Assembly (NCBI GenBank): GCA_930367205.1
Contig: OV884009.1
Coordinates: 120,727,454 to 120,791,453 of the forward strand
Direction: 5' to 3'
DNA: 64,000 nt
DNA from: Acanthosoma haemorrhoidale
Lineage: Eukaryota > Arthropoda > Insecta > Hemiptera > Acanthosomatidae
The notes under the pieces were generated by a model, which saw only the letters and a list, made by a program, of their open reading frames with translations, made no database searches and had not been told where the DNA came from. Made by a program: the position numbers and the translations under genes. Positions 1 through 12,600 of this stretch are shown in pieces; position 1 is the first letter of the stretch, and the number at the start of each line of letters is the position of its first letter.

Positions 1-360
1 ACTACGGGAGCGTCGGAGACAGAAGAAGAAGAAGATGAACCCAGGAGCAGCAGAGGAGACTATGGAGAGGACGGCAGGGACTACGGAAGAAGCAGACGAC
101 GTGGCACGGAAGGAGGAAGAAAACGGCAAGCGGTGGCCTGAGGAGCGGGCTGGCAGAGGGGTGGCCGCACGTTAAGAAACGATAGGGTGAGAGGGAATTA
201 CAGTGGTATACCCATTATTCGAGTAGCGAGAGGAGTGAGATTCCTGGTAGACACTGGGAGTTCTTGTGAAATTTTCAGCAGGAAAGGTATCTATCTAAGC
301 TATCTAGAAGCTGTACAAACAATGCAATCAAAATGTTTAATCCAACATTGATACGAATAT
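1..360 (+). pseudogene. Gypsy-like gag end and retropepsin fragment
   Basis: Frame 1 reads an acidic then Arg/Gly-rich stretch typical of the end of a gag or nucleocapsid region, a stop near 145, and then an aspartic-protease start with the catalytic box LVDTGSS around 229-252. The frame closes again near 350, so only the first part of a retropepsin survives. The protease of a Ty3/gypsy-like element cuts the Gag-Pol polyprotein. The fragment is on the opposite strand from the gypsy carcass to its right and is cut by the window edge. It is not functional. It could be the internal part of the family that left the two solo LTRs, but nothing here proves that. Confidence 0.6.
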
Positions 361-503
361 ATTCACAGCAAACCTTTTACACCTGATGCAAGTCCCAAAC
401 ATTACAAATTAATTCACAAATTTAATATTAAACTACTAAATTTCACAAATATATTAACAAATTTAATTTTATATACCCACTTTTTATATTATACTCCTAA
501 ACT

Positions 504-690
504 CTACAAATGTCTCTTAGGTTTGTTCACTAAACGTCCTAAGAAAGTAACATAGTTACTTGAATCTCGATAATTAGACTCGACATTTTGGCTCTGTTGT
601 TCTGGAATAGAATCTTGTTTATCATTACTTGTATCAGGTTTATCATCATCGGGATTAATATCTGTGTCTAATGCGAAGCATCTTAGTTAG
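504..690 (-). pseudogene. C-terminal end of gypsy pol (probable integrase tail)
   Basis: An open minus-strand frame of about 60 codons, hydrophilic and rich in Asp/Asn/Ser, ends with a stop at 504-506. It lies directly downstream, on the minus strand, of the gypsy reverse transcriptase once the solo LTR at 691-1560 is removed. By position it should be the C-terminal tail of pol. The sequence itself is not diagnostic, so the call rests on context. Confidence 0.45.
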
Positions 691-1560
691 TGTAGCGACC
701 GCTAACTACATAAGATAAATCACCTTATACTCTATTGTATATATATTGTAAACAAATGTAAATAACATGAACAAAATATAAATCATTGTAAATGTGTTAT
801 GCAAAAAAGATGCGGGGTGCCAAGTAGTTACATGAGATGGGACAACAGCTGTCAGTCACACGTATGAGGCCACAGACCCTCATTAAGAACCCTTCCAGCC
901 TCTCCCAGAGGACAAAGAAACCACACGTCATTGGTTACACCAATCTCAATTATTTTTGGCTAAGGGCAAGGCTTGCTGGGTACTTAAGCCTGTGGTCTAG
1001 CCCCTGTAAATCATTCTCTCCTGGCAACTACGTGGCTACCCCGCTTGAACTCTGAAAACCTGACTGCTTCTTTATGACAAACCTCTGCATCTCTTCTCTC
1101 CTAAACTCGCTATGTTTTAGTCCGGCGTCGTCAGACCCCACACCTTCCTAGTGGGAATCTCTGCCTTCGTCTCGCTAAAACTAGCACCTCCTTGGAAGAG
1201 ACCTCTCCCTCGCGGAGGACGGTTGCCGTGGCCCTGCAAATTTCCCTAGCAGCAATCCTGCGGCAATCCAGTCTGCCTCTCTCCGGTTCACACTCGCCTT
1301 TGGGATCTGGACGGTTTTCGCTTACCCTTAGATACCGCGTGTGAATTCGTGGTCATTCCAAGACCACATAAACTACCTATAAACCTACCCTGTACTTCTC
1401 TTCTCCTGAACATAGTGCACTGTCGGGGCACACACCTATCAAAAAATGGAGTCAGATAGTAAAGCCGTCATGAAACGATTGTCCAGGTTATAAACTCAAA
1501 TAACCCTCAGTTGTCACCAGGGCTATGATAACCAGGCACCCCCCTCGTGACGACGCGACA
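691..1560 (+). mobile_element. Solo LTR A (870 bp) with 5-bp target-site duplication
   Basis: The block starts TGTAGCG and ends GCGACA (TG...CA), and is flanked by the direct repeat GTTAG at 686-690 and 1561-1565. It is clearly homologous to the block at 2922-3785, most obviously in the last 180 bp (shared TGGAGTCAGATA and TTGTCACCAGGGCTA). No internal region lies between the two copies in a layout fitting one element, because each has its own duplication. Each is therefore best read as a solo LTR left by LTR-LTR recombination. Short open frames inside it are incidental. Confidence 0.8.
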
Positions 1561-1565
1561 GTTAG

Positions 1566-2920
1566 TATTTTCTATGGAACACCCAATAGCATCCATGCAT
1601 CAGCCTGAATTTGAACAGGTTTATTTTGGTCAAAGGAAACTACCATAGAAATTTTCCCAACCATATCTTTGATTTTATTCAATTGGACATCATGATTTAA
1701 AGTCAATAACCAGATAGTACCTTGCCTTAATAGTTGCCTTAATTTTAATAACGACTCAGATAATTTAAGTAAGTGGCTCCCCAAATAATTGATCATCCCT
1801 AATATTTTTTTAAGAATTCTTGACATTCTGAGGTGGTTTTAAATTCATAATTGACTTCATTCTCTCAGGATTTTGTTTTTGCCAATTTTTATTAAATGAA
1901 AATCCCAGATATTTGGCTTCATTGACAAAATATTGGATCTTATCCGAATTAAATTTCATGTCATTATTCCTAGCTACTTGAATAACCTGTTCTGTAACTT
2001 TTTCCAACTACAACTCAGATTCTGCTGCACATTAAATATCATCAAAGTAAACTGTTACCCCTTTGATACGGCAAAAATATTTTATGAGAAGTTTTTGAAA
2101 TATCCCAGGTAGGACTAAAAGTCCAAAAGAGGCCTTGGGGTACCAATATATTCCCAAAATGGGTGCTGAATGAACCCAGATGCCTTGGTTCCTTGCTTAA
2201 AATCAGTTGGTGAAACCCCAGCTTAAGGTCATACAAACAAAAATTACTCTTATTTGCCAATCCTAGGTTAATCTCCTCAAAAGTGGGAATTTCGAAATAG
2301 TCTCGCACTAAACATTTGTTCAACTGTTAAGGGTACAATACATAATCTAATGGATGTGTTTGGTTTTTCAACTACTGCAAGATTTTTTACCTCTCCACCG
2401 GCCTCACTTACTGGTTCTGTGACACCTTTACTCACAAAAATCATCAAGTGTTAACTTAAGTATATCTTTTATCTTGATAGGAACTCCTCGAGAAGGGCAT
2501 GCTTTTGATACGGGAATTTTGTTCTTAATTTTAATTAAGAAATACCAGGGAATCTCCCCAATCCATAGAACACATCTCTGTGTTTACTTAAAAATAGTTT
2601 CAGGTCGTACCACGCTATATTGATAGAATTGTAGAGATAAGGTTTAAATCCAGACATGTTTGCCTAATATGAAGACACAGTTATATGAGTTACTAACCAC
2701 TAAAAAATTTGATTAGAATTTCTAAACATTTTTCCAAAGTAGTTGACTTTTTTTCAGATATATGAACGTTGGCCCATTGCTGGCCCATAGGATAATCCTA
2801 TGGTAATTACCGCAACGGCCACTCTCTCAGCCTTACCTGCCTTATCTGATCAGTTTTGGTATCTGATTGTCAGTGTATAGTAAATATCTGAATTTTTACC
2901 TTGGTTTTTGTTCATTATAA
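1566..2920 (-). pseudogene. Gypsy reverse transcriptase remnant
   Basis: Read on the minus strand from right to left, the fragments match a Ty3/gypsy reverse transcriptase. They are a VVEKPNTSIRLC-like entry strand, then SNFCLYDLKLGFHQL (the polymerase motif with D), then AKYLGFSFNKN, and last a PVQIQADA-like start of RNase H, where the frame breaks at the LTR insertion. Several stops and frame changes are present. The active-site YxDD block is missing or unreadable. This is a dead copy inside the gypsy carcass. Confidence 0.75.
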
Positions 2921-2921
2921 A

Positions 2922-3785
2922 TGTAGCGAAGCGCTACATATATGTAAATTACCCTACACTCTGGTTCATAATGTATTATAATAGAAATGCAAATCTGTGT
3001 AAACTTCTTGTAATAAATCATAGAGAGGTCGGTAGTCGTGAAACAGGTAACAGAGGGACGAAGATCCTGCAATAAACCTAAGAGGATTAGCCACCTGACT
3101 GCCATAAATAGACCGGGCAGACCTTCAGTCACTTCCGGCAGTCATAAAATCTAAAAGCCATGCCAATAAACAAACTATAGGGGACGAGCGGTCACGTATC
3201 GCTCGGTAGGTGTGACATCATAAAACACACCCTTTTAGGCCAACGGTCATAAAACTTAAGGGGGATTAGCCACCTGGGCATCAATAAACATTCCCCCTTT
3301 CAACCGACTCCGCCTTCCACGAGGGAGGGGGTAAAATATTTACATCAGGAAGTTTCGCCCTGAAAACCCTCTGTTTCTTAGTCTCCTCAGCCACACTACT
3401 TGTCACTTTACGCCAGGGCCGCTTGGCCCTGGTAGGCTCGCTCTTCACTCTTTCCTAGTATCTTCATCCAGATAGCCGCTATCACTCGTCGCGATACGCC
3501 AGGGCCCCGGGGCCCTGGGAGTAAGCCCACTCAGCCTTCCACTAGTCTTTACCAGTCCACTAGGTTTATTCTTTATGAACCTCTGAACCTCATCCTGAAC
3601 ACAGTGTATTGTCGGGACACATCCCTATCAATAAAATGGAGTCAGATATTAACGCCGACATGGAACATGGTCCATGTTATTAACTACAACAATTCGCACT
3701 TGTCACCAGGGCTAGAGTGATCAGGCACTCCCCTAGTGACGCCCCCCGACAATTGTTGACCTCCGACAATTGTTGACACCCGACA
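2922..3785 (+). mobile_element. Solo LTR B (864 bp) with 5-bp target-site duplication
   Basis: It starts TGTAGCG at 2922 and ends CCCGACA at 3785, with the direct repeat ATAAA at 2917-2921 and 3786-3790. It is homologous to solo LTR A. An AATAAA at 3630-3635 in the terminal part supports plus orientation. The last 40 bp contain three copies of a CCGACAATTGTTGA-like unit, so the end has been locally multiplied. Because the duplication matches only after the third copy, the boundary at 3785 is preferred to the earlier CCGACA at 3751. Confidence 0.8.
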
Positions 3786-3790
3786 ATAAA

Positions 3791-4357
3791 CACTTCCACT
3801 TCCTATTGTTGCTCATAGTCTCCTTCAAGCAACTTCATATTGGATTCTGCCAACTCAACTGATTTACTAAATTCTATCCTTTTCTCCAACGTCGCGTCCT
3901 CTCTTAAAAGTCTTTCTTGGATGGCTTTGGAATGGATCTCGAGCACTATTTGAGTTCCTCGGAAGTTTATCCTCTTGATTCCCTAAGTCACACAATGCCA
4001 CGACTGTATAAAATTTCCCCAAAGGTTCCACTGACCTTGCCAGTGGCTGAGTAATTTAAAAACTTCAATTGCTTCATTCTTCTTTGGTGTCAAATGAACC
4101 TCTATTTCACTCAAAAATGACTTCACCAATTTCTTCTAGTGGATTTTTGTAATCGTATTATAAACTTTTAAGGCTTCACAACCTGTAAGGTTTTCATCCC
4201 TGGCAACTTGAATTTCCCGTGATTTTTCCGAATTTTTCTCTGTCACTTTAAAATATATCTCAACTTGTTCCTTAAAGTTTTCGCTTAAATTGTCAGAACT
4301 CATGTTACGGGCGGGCCATTTCACGAACTCCATCCTGGCGATTTGATCAAAAAACAT
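3791..4357 (-). pseudogene. Gypsy gag remnant
   Basis: A minus-strand frame starting near 4357 encodes a capsid-like segment. It has ENFKEQVEIYFKVTEKN followed by GCEALKVYNTI, the pattern seen in Ty3/gypsy Gag (a helical segment then an EALxVYNT box). It continues with frame shifts to an ERLLREDATLEKRIEF-like helix near 3850, typical of the second part of gypsy capsid. It lies between the primer-binding-like site at 4406-4417 and the pol remnants, so the order fits one element. Confidence 0.7.
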
Positions 4358-4405
4358 TTTTTTATTTTTGTTTTAAATCAACTGAACTGTAATTAACAGT
4401 ATTTT

Positions 4406-5042
4406 CCAACTGCGCCATGTTTTGTATTCGTAATAATAATAAATAAATTATAATAAAACAGTTTTCGTTATTTATTTAACTATATATTATATATATTAAC
4501 CATATAAATATATTAATATATCAAATATATTTATTTGATCACTTTCTAGCCCAAAAATATAACAGTACCCAAAACGTAATACTCAATGTTTCAATCTTCT
4601 CTAAATTTACACTTTTCATGTTATTCCCCAGTATTCTACAAGATCTCTTTGTAACTGACGAATAAACTAATCCCATTCCTTTAGTTATATTTTTTATAGA
4701 TGCATGTGAATGATTCTATCGCACTTGCAATAAAAGATACCTCACTTCCACTCACTGCATCATCTAGTTTTTAAGCATGAGCAATGCTTATGGAACTTTT
4801 AGCCATTGTCTGTAAGTAGCAACAGCCGTTATTATTTTATGTGCATAATTTCACTTAGCTTAGCAACAATTATTTCAGCTTTATGCCCTCCCTTTAAAGC
4901 CCTCCCCAAGCGAGAGCAGCGGATTAAGGATGAAGGTTTTTTCATCCAACCAGTGACAGGTAATTAAATAAAAGTTTTCATTTATTATAATTCATGTAGC
5001 CACCCTCATCCACATTTGTTCTTGTGTCACTCTTGTGTCACA
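4406..5042 (-). mobile_element. Putative primer-binding site and 5' LTR of the minus-strand gypsy element
   Basis: On the minus strand, TGGCGCAGTTGG (4417 to 4406) looks like a retrotransposon primer-binding site and lies just upstream of gag. The adjoining AT-rich block to the right would then be the 5' LTR. A TG...CA boundary pair would fit 4418-5042, but there is no second copy in the window to confirm the limits. The sequence from 5043 to about 5770 is AT-rich and I recognise nothing in it. Confidence 0.4.
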
Positions 5043-5779
5043 ATTTCTCTAGCATTCGAAATAAGTTCTACGAATAAGATAGTCTGGCTCGCTTCCCTCG
5101 AACAGATTCAAGCCGCCAAATATTTATTGTTCAAAAAAAATGAAAGGCGCAAACGATTCCGTAATATAAGTTAATATAGATTGTTCTAATTTGTTTGGTA
5201 TCTACTAGAGTATCTACTTATGAGTGCTTTAGTCGTTGTAGACTGCATTAAGGCAGTTATCGTTATCGGAATCTCTTATTTCTTTTACACATGGGCTCTT
5301 TGTCTAGTTTCATTCTCTGATCATAATAAAGTTAAGTAATAAAGTAAGATATCATAATAAAGTTGTTGTTTTTGTAATCTAAGAAATTATACATCAATTA
5401 CCATACCTTTCACGCTGATCTCAACATCCCGTCCATTCAAGACCTACAACTTCTATTCTCAAACTCCCTAGCAATCCTAAATTCATATGCTAATATTCTA
5501 TTATCACATTTCTTCTCCGGCAAACCCGAGCGATCTTTAAGATGGAGGTGGCCTCGAGAACTCCCAATCAACTAGCATTTTGTTTATAGTGAGCTCTGTG
5601 TGATAAAGTGACAATTTTAAGGTTTTTAATTTTAAAATTTTTAAATTTTAAGGGGTGGTTTTGGCTAATGAGCCCGATCCCCAAACTAACTCCAGGCGTT
5701 AAAAAACGAAGTCCTCGCCACTGAATAAAATACTTTGTGTATTGATGCCACGTAATCATTTCAATAATGATATTTCATC

Positions 5780-6115
5780 CTTCCCCAGGGAGCGATCCAA
5801 TGTAGGTCTCCCTAAATGTTGGCAACCGTAGCTGATAAATGGTGGGGGGAAGGATAAATATATTTGGGTGTCGTCGGTATAGAAGTACTGTGAATATGAT
5901 GAATGAATCATTTATGTAGGAACTAAGAAGAAGAGGAGCAATTCCCGAAGGTTAAGCCCAAGGACAGATTGATGGTGGGAGATATCTCCCATGGGTTGAT
6001 TAGGAATAGCAACTACTTGTGAACCTTTGGAGAGAAATGATAGAAACCAGTGGATGGAGTCTATTGGAGAAGATTACTACTAAAGATTACTTGGAAAGTT
6101 ACTTTTCTTTCCTTA
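5780..6115 (-). pseudogene. Non-LTR (LINE) reverse transcriptase fragment
   Basis: The minus strand reads a polymerase active-site segment, YTDDTQIYLSF (consensus YADDTQIY with Ala replaced by Thr), with DLHWIAPWG downstream and a PxQG-like region upstream. These are hallmarks of CR1/jockey-type LINE reverse transcriptases. Frameshifts are frequent. It lies a few hundred bases left of the first Serrate exon seen, in the opposite orientation. Confidence 0.6.
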
Positions 6116-6488
6116 GAATCCTAGTAGTGCAATTCTAATCAAAATCTTTATTAAGCTGCAAAAACACTGTCCGGACGATAAAGCACAAATTAATAGCCTA
6201 ATTCAGTCTTCTTATCAATTTATTTATTTATTATTTATTCATAGAATGAATTTCCTACATAAATGTTCAGATATTTGTAGCTTCAATGTCGGTATATACA
6301 CAGGTGTATCAGTCATATTTATAATCTATATAATAACATCATAAGTCGTATGCAAAATTGGCTAATTATGACATTTGTTTTTTATAATAGTAGTAGACTA
6401 CTATTACAAAAGAATTAAACATTAAATATAATATATAATGTAATAATCAATACAATTTAATCAAATAGTAATCAAAGATAATTGGCAG

Positions 6489-6616
6489 GACGAGACTGTC
6501 TAACTGATATTGATGACTGTCATAGCAACCCTTGCCTTAATGGAGGAGAATGTGCTGACCAAATCAACAGTTTCCGTTGCATATGCCCTGTTCAATTTAC
6601 AGGTGATTTGTGTGAG
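6489..6616 (+). CDS. Ser: Serrate exon: EGF repeat (Jagged EGF8-like)
   Basis: It encodes the last Cys of the preceding EGF, then a complete six-Cys repeat starting [10 protein letters not shown] with the calcium-binding DIDxC pattern. The acceptor AG is at 6487-6488 and the donor GT at 6617. It starts two bases into a split codon and ends on a codon boundary. Confidence 0.9.
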
Positions 6617-9600
6617 GTAATATAGCATAAAATAATATAATTTTAAAAATGTATATATCATTGGGCCACGAATGAAGAATTTAACTTATATTCTCTATTG
6701 TTTAACTTATGTTTCAGATTGACCATGATCATTGCACTCCAAATCCTTGTGAGAATGATGCACCATGTTTTAATACTCCTCTTGATTATTATTGCCATTG
6801 TTCACAAAATTGGCAAGGGAAGAACTGCTCCTTACCCAAAGTTCAATGTTCTCATCCTCCATGTTTTGGTAATATTATTCAAACGTTTATTCTAGAAAAA
6901 CAATAAATAAGGCAAACTAATAATTTAACATTTTTTTATGCGGCTTAGAGGAGAAAATGTAGTTTTAATGTGGGTACGGCGATACACTACTACTAATAAC
7001 CTACCTACTATGTTGACAGCTGGACTGTCATGATACTGGGTGTAATAGTCACTTTCGTTGTTGTAAATAGTGTCTACTTACTACAGCTGATATTGTCTAC
7101 ATTAGCTTAGAGTGTCCACTGCAGCAAATAGTGTCTACTTACTGCAGCTGATATTGTCTAATTTAGCCTAGAGTGTCTACTGCAGCAAATAGTGTCTACT
7201 TACTGCAGCTGATATTGTCTTGTATCGCTTCTTAATAACAATTAATCAAATCAATAAAAGGTCTAGCTGTGAAAAGTGACAACTTTACGGCTAAATATCT
7301 CAAAACACACTTGCTGTTACACCCCCCCCCCTTCACCCATTCCTACATTATTAGGCACATATGTGATGATATACTAACATTACAATTAATGTGGGTGGGC
7401 CATGATAGTTAAACATGAGGGGCTAGTCCAAAACATTGCCAAATACAAATAAAAAGTAATACAAGTCCATTCAGCCTTCATTTATACTAGAGATTAATCT
7501 CTACTTTATTTGCATTTTCGCACTTTCTTGTACTCTAACAAAGGAACATTATATTCATCACAAACGAACAAGGTGGACTAAATCATCCTGTCAGATGACA
7601 GACTCATATATTATTCTAACATTAGTTTCTCATTGAAAATAAGTATATTACTTTACTTTATCATTATTACCAATACTGTTATACAACATATGTTACAACC
7701 TATTTTTGTATAATTTTTATAAAAATGTTTTTTTTTTTGAGAAATTATGAATTAAAATATCCATTGAATATATTGTAATGATATTTTAATTTGAAAATTA
7801 AATTTATAAGTTAGTATCAGATTTATTTCAAGGAAGGAGTTTTCTGTTGAGATAATTTTAATAATTGTAATGTTTTAACTGGGCCAGCATGTCCAGAAAA
7901 TATACCCTGGAAATAAAAAAACAGGAAAAACCCCTTGACCCTTGGTAATAAATGTTGGTAACCTACAGGAAAGGCCCCTACGAAAAAGCTATCATACTTT
8001 GGAAAAACCCCTTCTATGGGGTGGGGGTTAGTGGACCTGAAGAGCTGAGAGAGGAAGAGAGGATTAGTCCTTTGTCTTGTCTTTCTCGTTCAAGCAGTTC
8101 AAAGAGTGGGTTAAGTTAGTAGCGACCGGGAAATGGGGTGCTGAAAACAGTCCACATGTGAAGGCTTATATGAACACGAAGCTTCAAAACAATACACTTC
8201 CTGACACTGAAGAAAACCCAAGATATTAATATATTATTTATATTTGGTAATTATTATATTAATGTGCCAGACAACAACAAGGCAACAAGGAGTGAGAAAC
8301 CAATAAATAATTTTATAAAGAAGGATAGTATGCACAATTTTTTTTTTTAAATTATTGTTTACTTCTACATCCTTTAATTTATTATCTTTAACTATATAAA
8401 ACGCCCGAACCATTTATGCAATATGAAACATTTATGTAATAACGTTATAGACTAGGAGGACTATATTGAACCCTTGCTTTAACCACAATAAAACATAATA
8501 TTTCTTTTTTATTTCCTATTTTTCAGTTATGGATAATTGTACTGTTGCTGTTCCATCTAATATAACAGGAAATACAAATTTAGTACCTTCTGGCATCTGT
8601 GGCGACCACGGCCATTGTTTCAGTCTTCCAGCTGGAGGATTCAAATGTTCTTGTGATCCTGGATATTCTGGAAAATTTTGCCATGAAAGTAAAAAAAATT
8701 AAATCCAATTTAATTTAAACATAAAAATTAGCTTTATTCTTAGTTATTGTCTTATTAAAGAAAATAACGTGTATAGAAAAAAGAGGCAAAGTTATGTTAA
8801 GACGCCTTTAAAATGTAGATGGTCTTTTTTTTTTTTTTTCTAAGCTCTCAAACTTATAAAAATAGGAATAACCTTATAGAAACTACATTACGACCTTTAT
8901 GAAGTTACACAATCCACAAACTCAAGTTGAATTTATAGAATTACAAACTTAAGGAGACTACTAATTACCTGACTACTACTACAGGGGTGGCCAACCTTTT
9001 TCGCTCTCGGACCACTAGCGTAGTTCCATAAACTCGGGGGGCCTATAACCACCCCCCCCCCCGATGATATACACAACATTGAACAACTTATATTTCCTAT
9101 GCATATTCAATACAATGTTAGGTATGTATTTATTTTATCAAATCCAAACCATCAGAAAAGATGATCAAAAGAACTTATATTTTAGGAATTTAGGATGAGA
9201 TACATAACCTAAAAACCGAGAGTAACAAAAACGTGAGCAAAAAAAATTTTTTAAAATCAAATCACACCTCGCCGCAGCTCAATTCAGAGCTTGCGATTGC
9301 TGTATTAGTCACTAACTGCTCAATGCTGGCAAATCACACCTCCGCTGCAGCTCAATTCAGAGCTTGCGATTGCTGTATCAGTCACTAACTGCTCAATGCT
9401 GGCAAATCACACCTCCGCTGCAGCTCAATTCAGAGCTTGCGATTGCTGTATGAGTCACTAACTGCTCAATGGTGGCAAATCACACCTCGCCGCAGCTCAA
9501 TTCAGAGCTTGCGATTGCTGGATTAGTCACTAACTGCTCAATGCTGGCAAATCACACCTCCGCTGCAGCTCAATTCAGAGCTTGCGATTGCTGTATCAGT

Positions 9601-12600
9601 CACTAACTGCTCAATGCTGGCAAATCACACCTCCGCTGCAGCTCAATTCAAAGCTTGCGATTGCTGTATGAGTCACTAACTGCTCAATGGTGGCAAATCA
9701 CACCTCGCTGCAGCTCAATTCAAAGCTTGCGATTGCTGTATGAGTCACTAACTGCTCAATGGTGGCAAATCACACCTCGCCGCAGCTCAATTCAGAGCTT
9801 GCGATTGCTGTATTAGTCACTAACTGCTCAATGCTGGCAAATCACACCTCCGCTGCAGCTCAATTCAGAGCTTGCGATTGCTGTATGAGTCACTAACTGC
9901 TCAATGCTGGCAAATCACACCTCCGCTGCAGCTCAATTCAGAGCTTGCGATTGCTGTATGAGTCACTAACTGCTCAATGGTGGCAAATCACACCTCGCTG
10001 CAGCTCAATTCAAAGCTTGCGATTGCTGTATGAGTCACTAACTGCTCAATGGTGGCAAATCACACCTCGCTGCAGCTCAATTCAGAGCTTGCGATTGCTG
10101 TATCAGTCACTAACTGCTCAATGTTGGCAAATCACACCTCCGCTGCAGCTCAATTCAGAGCTTGCGATTGCTGTATCAGTCACTAACTGCTCAATGCTGG
10201 CAAATCACACCTCGCTGCAGCTCAATTCAGAGCTTGCGATTGCTGTATTAGTCACTAACTGCTCAATACTGGCAAATCACACCTCGCTGCAGCTCAATTC
10301 AGAGCTTGCGATTGCTGTATTAGTCACTAACTGCTCAATACTGGCAAATCACACCTCGCTGCAGCTCAATTCAGAGCTTGCAATTGCTGTATTAGTCACT
10401 AACTGCTCAATGCTGGTAAATCACAGCTCGCTGCAGCTCAATTCAGGGCTTGCGATTGCTGCATTAGTCACTAACTGCTCAATGCTGGCAAAGTGTGGAC
10501 AGCCACACTAATTTAAGTAATTTTTTTCAAATGAGAGTCGGTTAATCCCTGTTATCATTTTTCATAAAGTTCGTCTTGGAGAACCATTGCTCACATAGAT
10601 ATGTTACCAAAACGACAAGCATATCCGAGTGCTAAATCACCTAACAAAGGGAACAGTGTTTTATTAACTTCCAAAACTCCAGATAATCCAGTGATTCCTT
10701 CTTAGTTATAATCTCACCATACTTTTATGTACAAACAACCTTGTATTGTGGATCAATTAGTTCACTTTGAATTCCAGTAGATTACTGCTATAGTTTCATG
10801 TCTATTACTGCAAAGGGGTGGAGAAAAATACCACAAAAGCATTTTTCTCTCTCAAAGTCAACAAATCTGGTTTTGAAGGATTGAAATAGAGACGAAACTT
10901 TTATTTTTATTACCAGTGAGGCCTGCGTGTTTTTCCATGTAATGGAAATGAGACATTCGGTTTTCAGAAAATCTTTTCAGTTTTGCCTTTAACGATGCAA
11001 CATGGGAAACCGGTGTTGGTAAATAATTAGATTTACCTTGCAATAGAGTGTTCGACAAGTTTAGATGTGCAGTCATTCCACAGAGAAAGTGAGATCCCAA
11101 AGCCTTTTAATATTTAAGGAAGGGTTTCTTTTAGGTAAATGGAGACATCACCGCGTAGTTTCCAGAAAATTTAACTTTTCTCTTGTGAGCCAACGAACAA
11201 CACAATGAAGAACATTTCCAAGAATTTTTGCGATTAAAGGTACAAGCCCGTATATTGTTGATTAGTCGACCACTGGTTTTTGGACAGTGGATAAATGGTC
11301 AAAAAATCATAAGTTCTTTAAGGTACCTATGGAAACACTTTCACGGTACCTAGCACTAATATTCAACTCTTATTAGGCACTATAATTCTATTGAAAAACT
11401 ATACTCGTACATGGGTACCTACTGTAACCGAGAAAGAAAACTGAGAAGATTTCAGGGAATTTATCAAAAACGGAAAGGGAGAACATCAGAGGATGCGCAT
11501 CCTTTGTCCTTTACCGCTTGGATCATATGCACTGTCAGATAAAAAAGAGCAAACGTTTTTGACGGGGCTAACAATTATTATCAAGTTCTATTAAATGAAA
11601 AAACAAATAAATGTTCGCTAAAAGAGGGTGTAGCCTCCATGGTTTTCAAGTGCTAACTTGGTGGATGTCAGTAAGCATCTCTTTATTCACACTCATTTAT
11701 TTGAGTTATTTCTGTATTTTTGGTATGTTTTGTCATTTAATACCACTTGATAATGGCTTTGTAGAACAGTTTTCTTGACATTAGTAGCACTCCACGACTT
11801 CATTTCATATCTAACCACCAAACCATGCCCTCTTACCACTCGTCAATTACCTGATCAGTTCACCGAATCCCATGTGGGCCTATTATGTGTTGATTAGATA
11901 AACGAATTAAAAAAATTCCTAGGTGAATTGTCCGTGGGGCACTCAAAAAGGTGTGGTCCACGGGCTGCGGGTCGGCCCTTCGTGTTGATATGAAAGTAAC
12001 CAGTGAGGCGTCCAACGCACAAGCACCTGCCATTGTCTATGAATGGTGTACAATGTGCTACTCCATGCCTCAGTTGGCTATTGATCCTCAGTATTTTACA
12101 AAATGGTAGGCAACTGCCTTCACATATTATAGACTACGTCTCATCCTATTACCTGCCATTATTGATAATAATAGTGTAAGCAAATAGACGTATTTTACGA
12201 TATTTTTTATTTTCAGATATAAATGACTGCAAGCAAAATCCTTGTCAAAATGGAGGGACCTGTGTTGACAAAATAAATTCCTTTCAATGTATATGTAGAG
12301 AAGGATGGGAAGGAGAGATTTGTTCTATCAGTAAGTTGAGTAATTCATACCCTTTTTTATTTATTTACGTTTATCGTTACTTGAGAAACCATGCCTTTTT
12401 TTTCACTCTAACAGAAATACTATTTTATTAGCAGAAACATAGAGAGGCCATGCAAAAGTCCATAAGTTTTTAATGCCACGATGCAAGAAGAAACTATGGA
12501 ACCAATTATTTTCCCTAAGAAATTTTTGTTTCTTTAATGGAAGTATCAATATAGGAGTAGTTGCTACTCTTTATACCAACAAAACAGTTAATTGTAAAAT

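Larger units (their letters stand above)
480..4420 (-). mobile_element. Decayed Ty3/gypsy retrotransposon, minus strand, with two solo LTRs inserted
   Basis: On the minus strand the order is primer-binding-site-like sequence, gag, reverse transcriptase and end of pol, as expected for Ty3/gypsy. The body is interrupted by solo LTRs at 691-1560 and 2922-3785. Between the reverse transcriptase piece (ending near 1566) and the last pol piece (504-690) the RNase H and most of the integrase are missing, so there was an internal deletion as well as insertions. Multiple stops and frameshifts show the copy is dead. No matching 3' LTR is visible to the left. Confidence 0.75.
8981..11985 (-). mobile_element. 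hAT-superfamily DNA transposon, decayed, about 3 kb, inside a Serrate intron
   Basis: The left end begins CAGGGGTGGCCAACCTTTTT (about 8983). The right end, read on the minus strand, gives GGGCCGACCCGCAGCCCGTGG, so the two ends are imperfect inverted copies of the CAGGGGTGGCCAACCT-type hAT terminus. Inside are a decayed minus-strand transposase (10500-11100) and a minisatellite (9259-10492). The exact ends and an 8-bp target duplication are not certain by eye. Confidence 0.6.

Noticed and set aside
837..1055. 72-codon open frame
   Set aside because: It lies wholly inside solo LTR A and shows no protein similarity.
9945..10511. 188-codon open frame with repeating protein sequence
   Set aside because: It is the minisatellite read through in consecutive frame-preserving units. 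No start context, no family and it lies in a Serrate intron.
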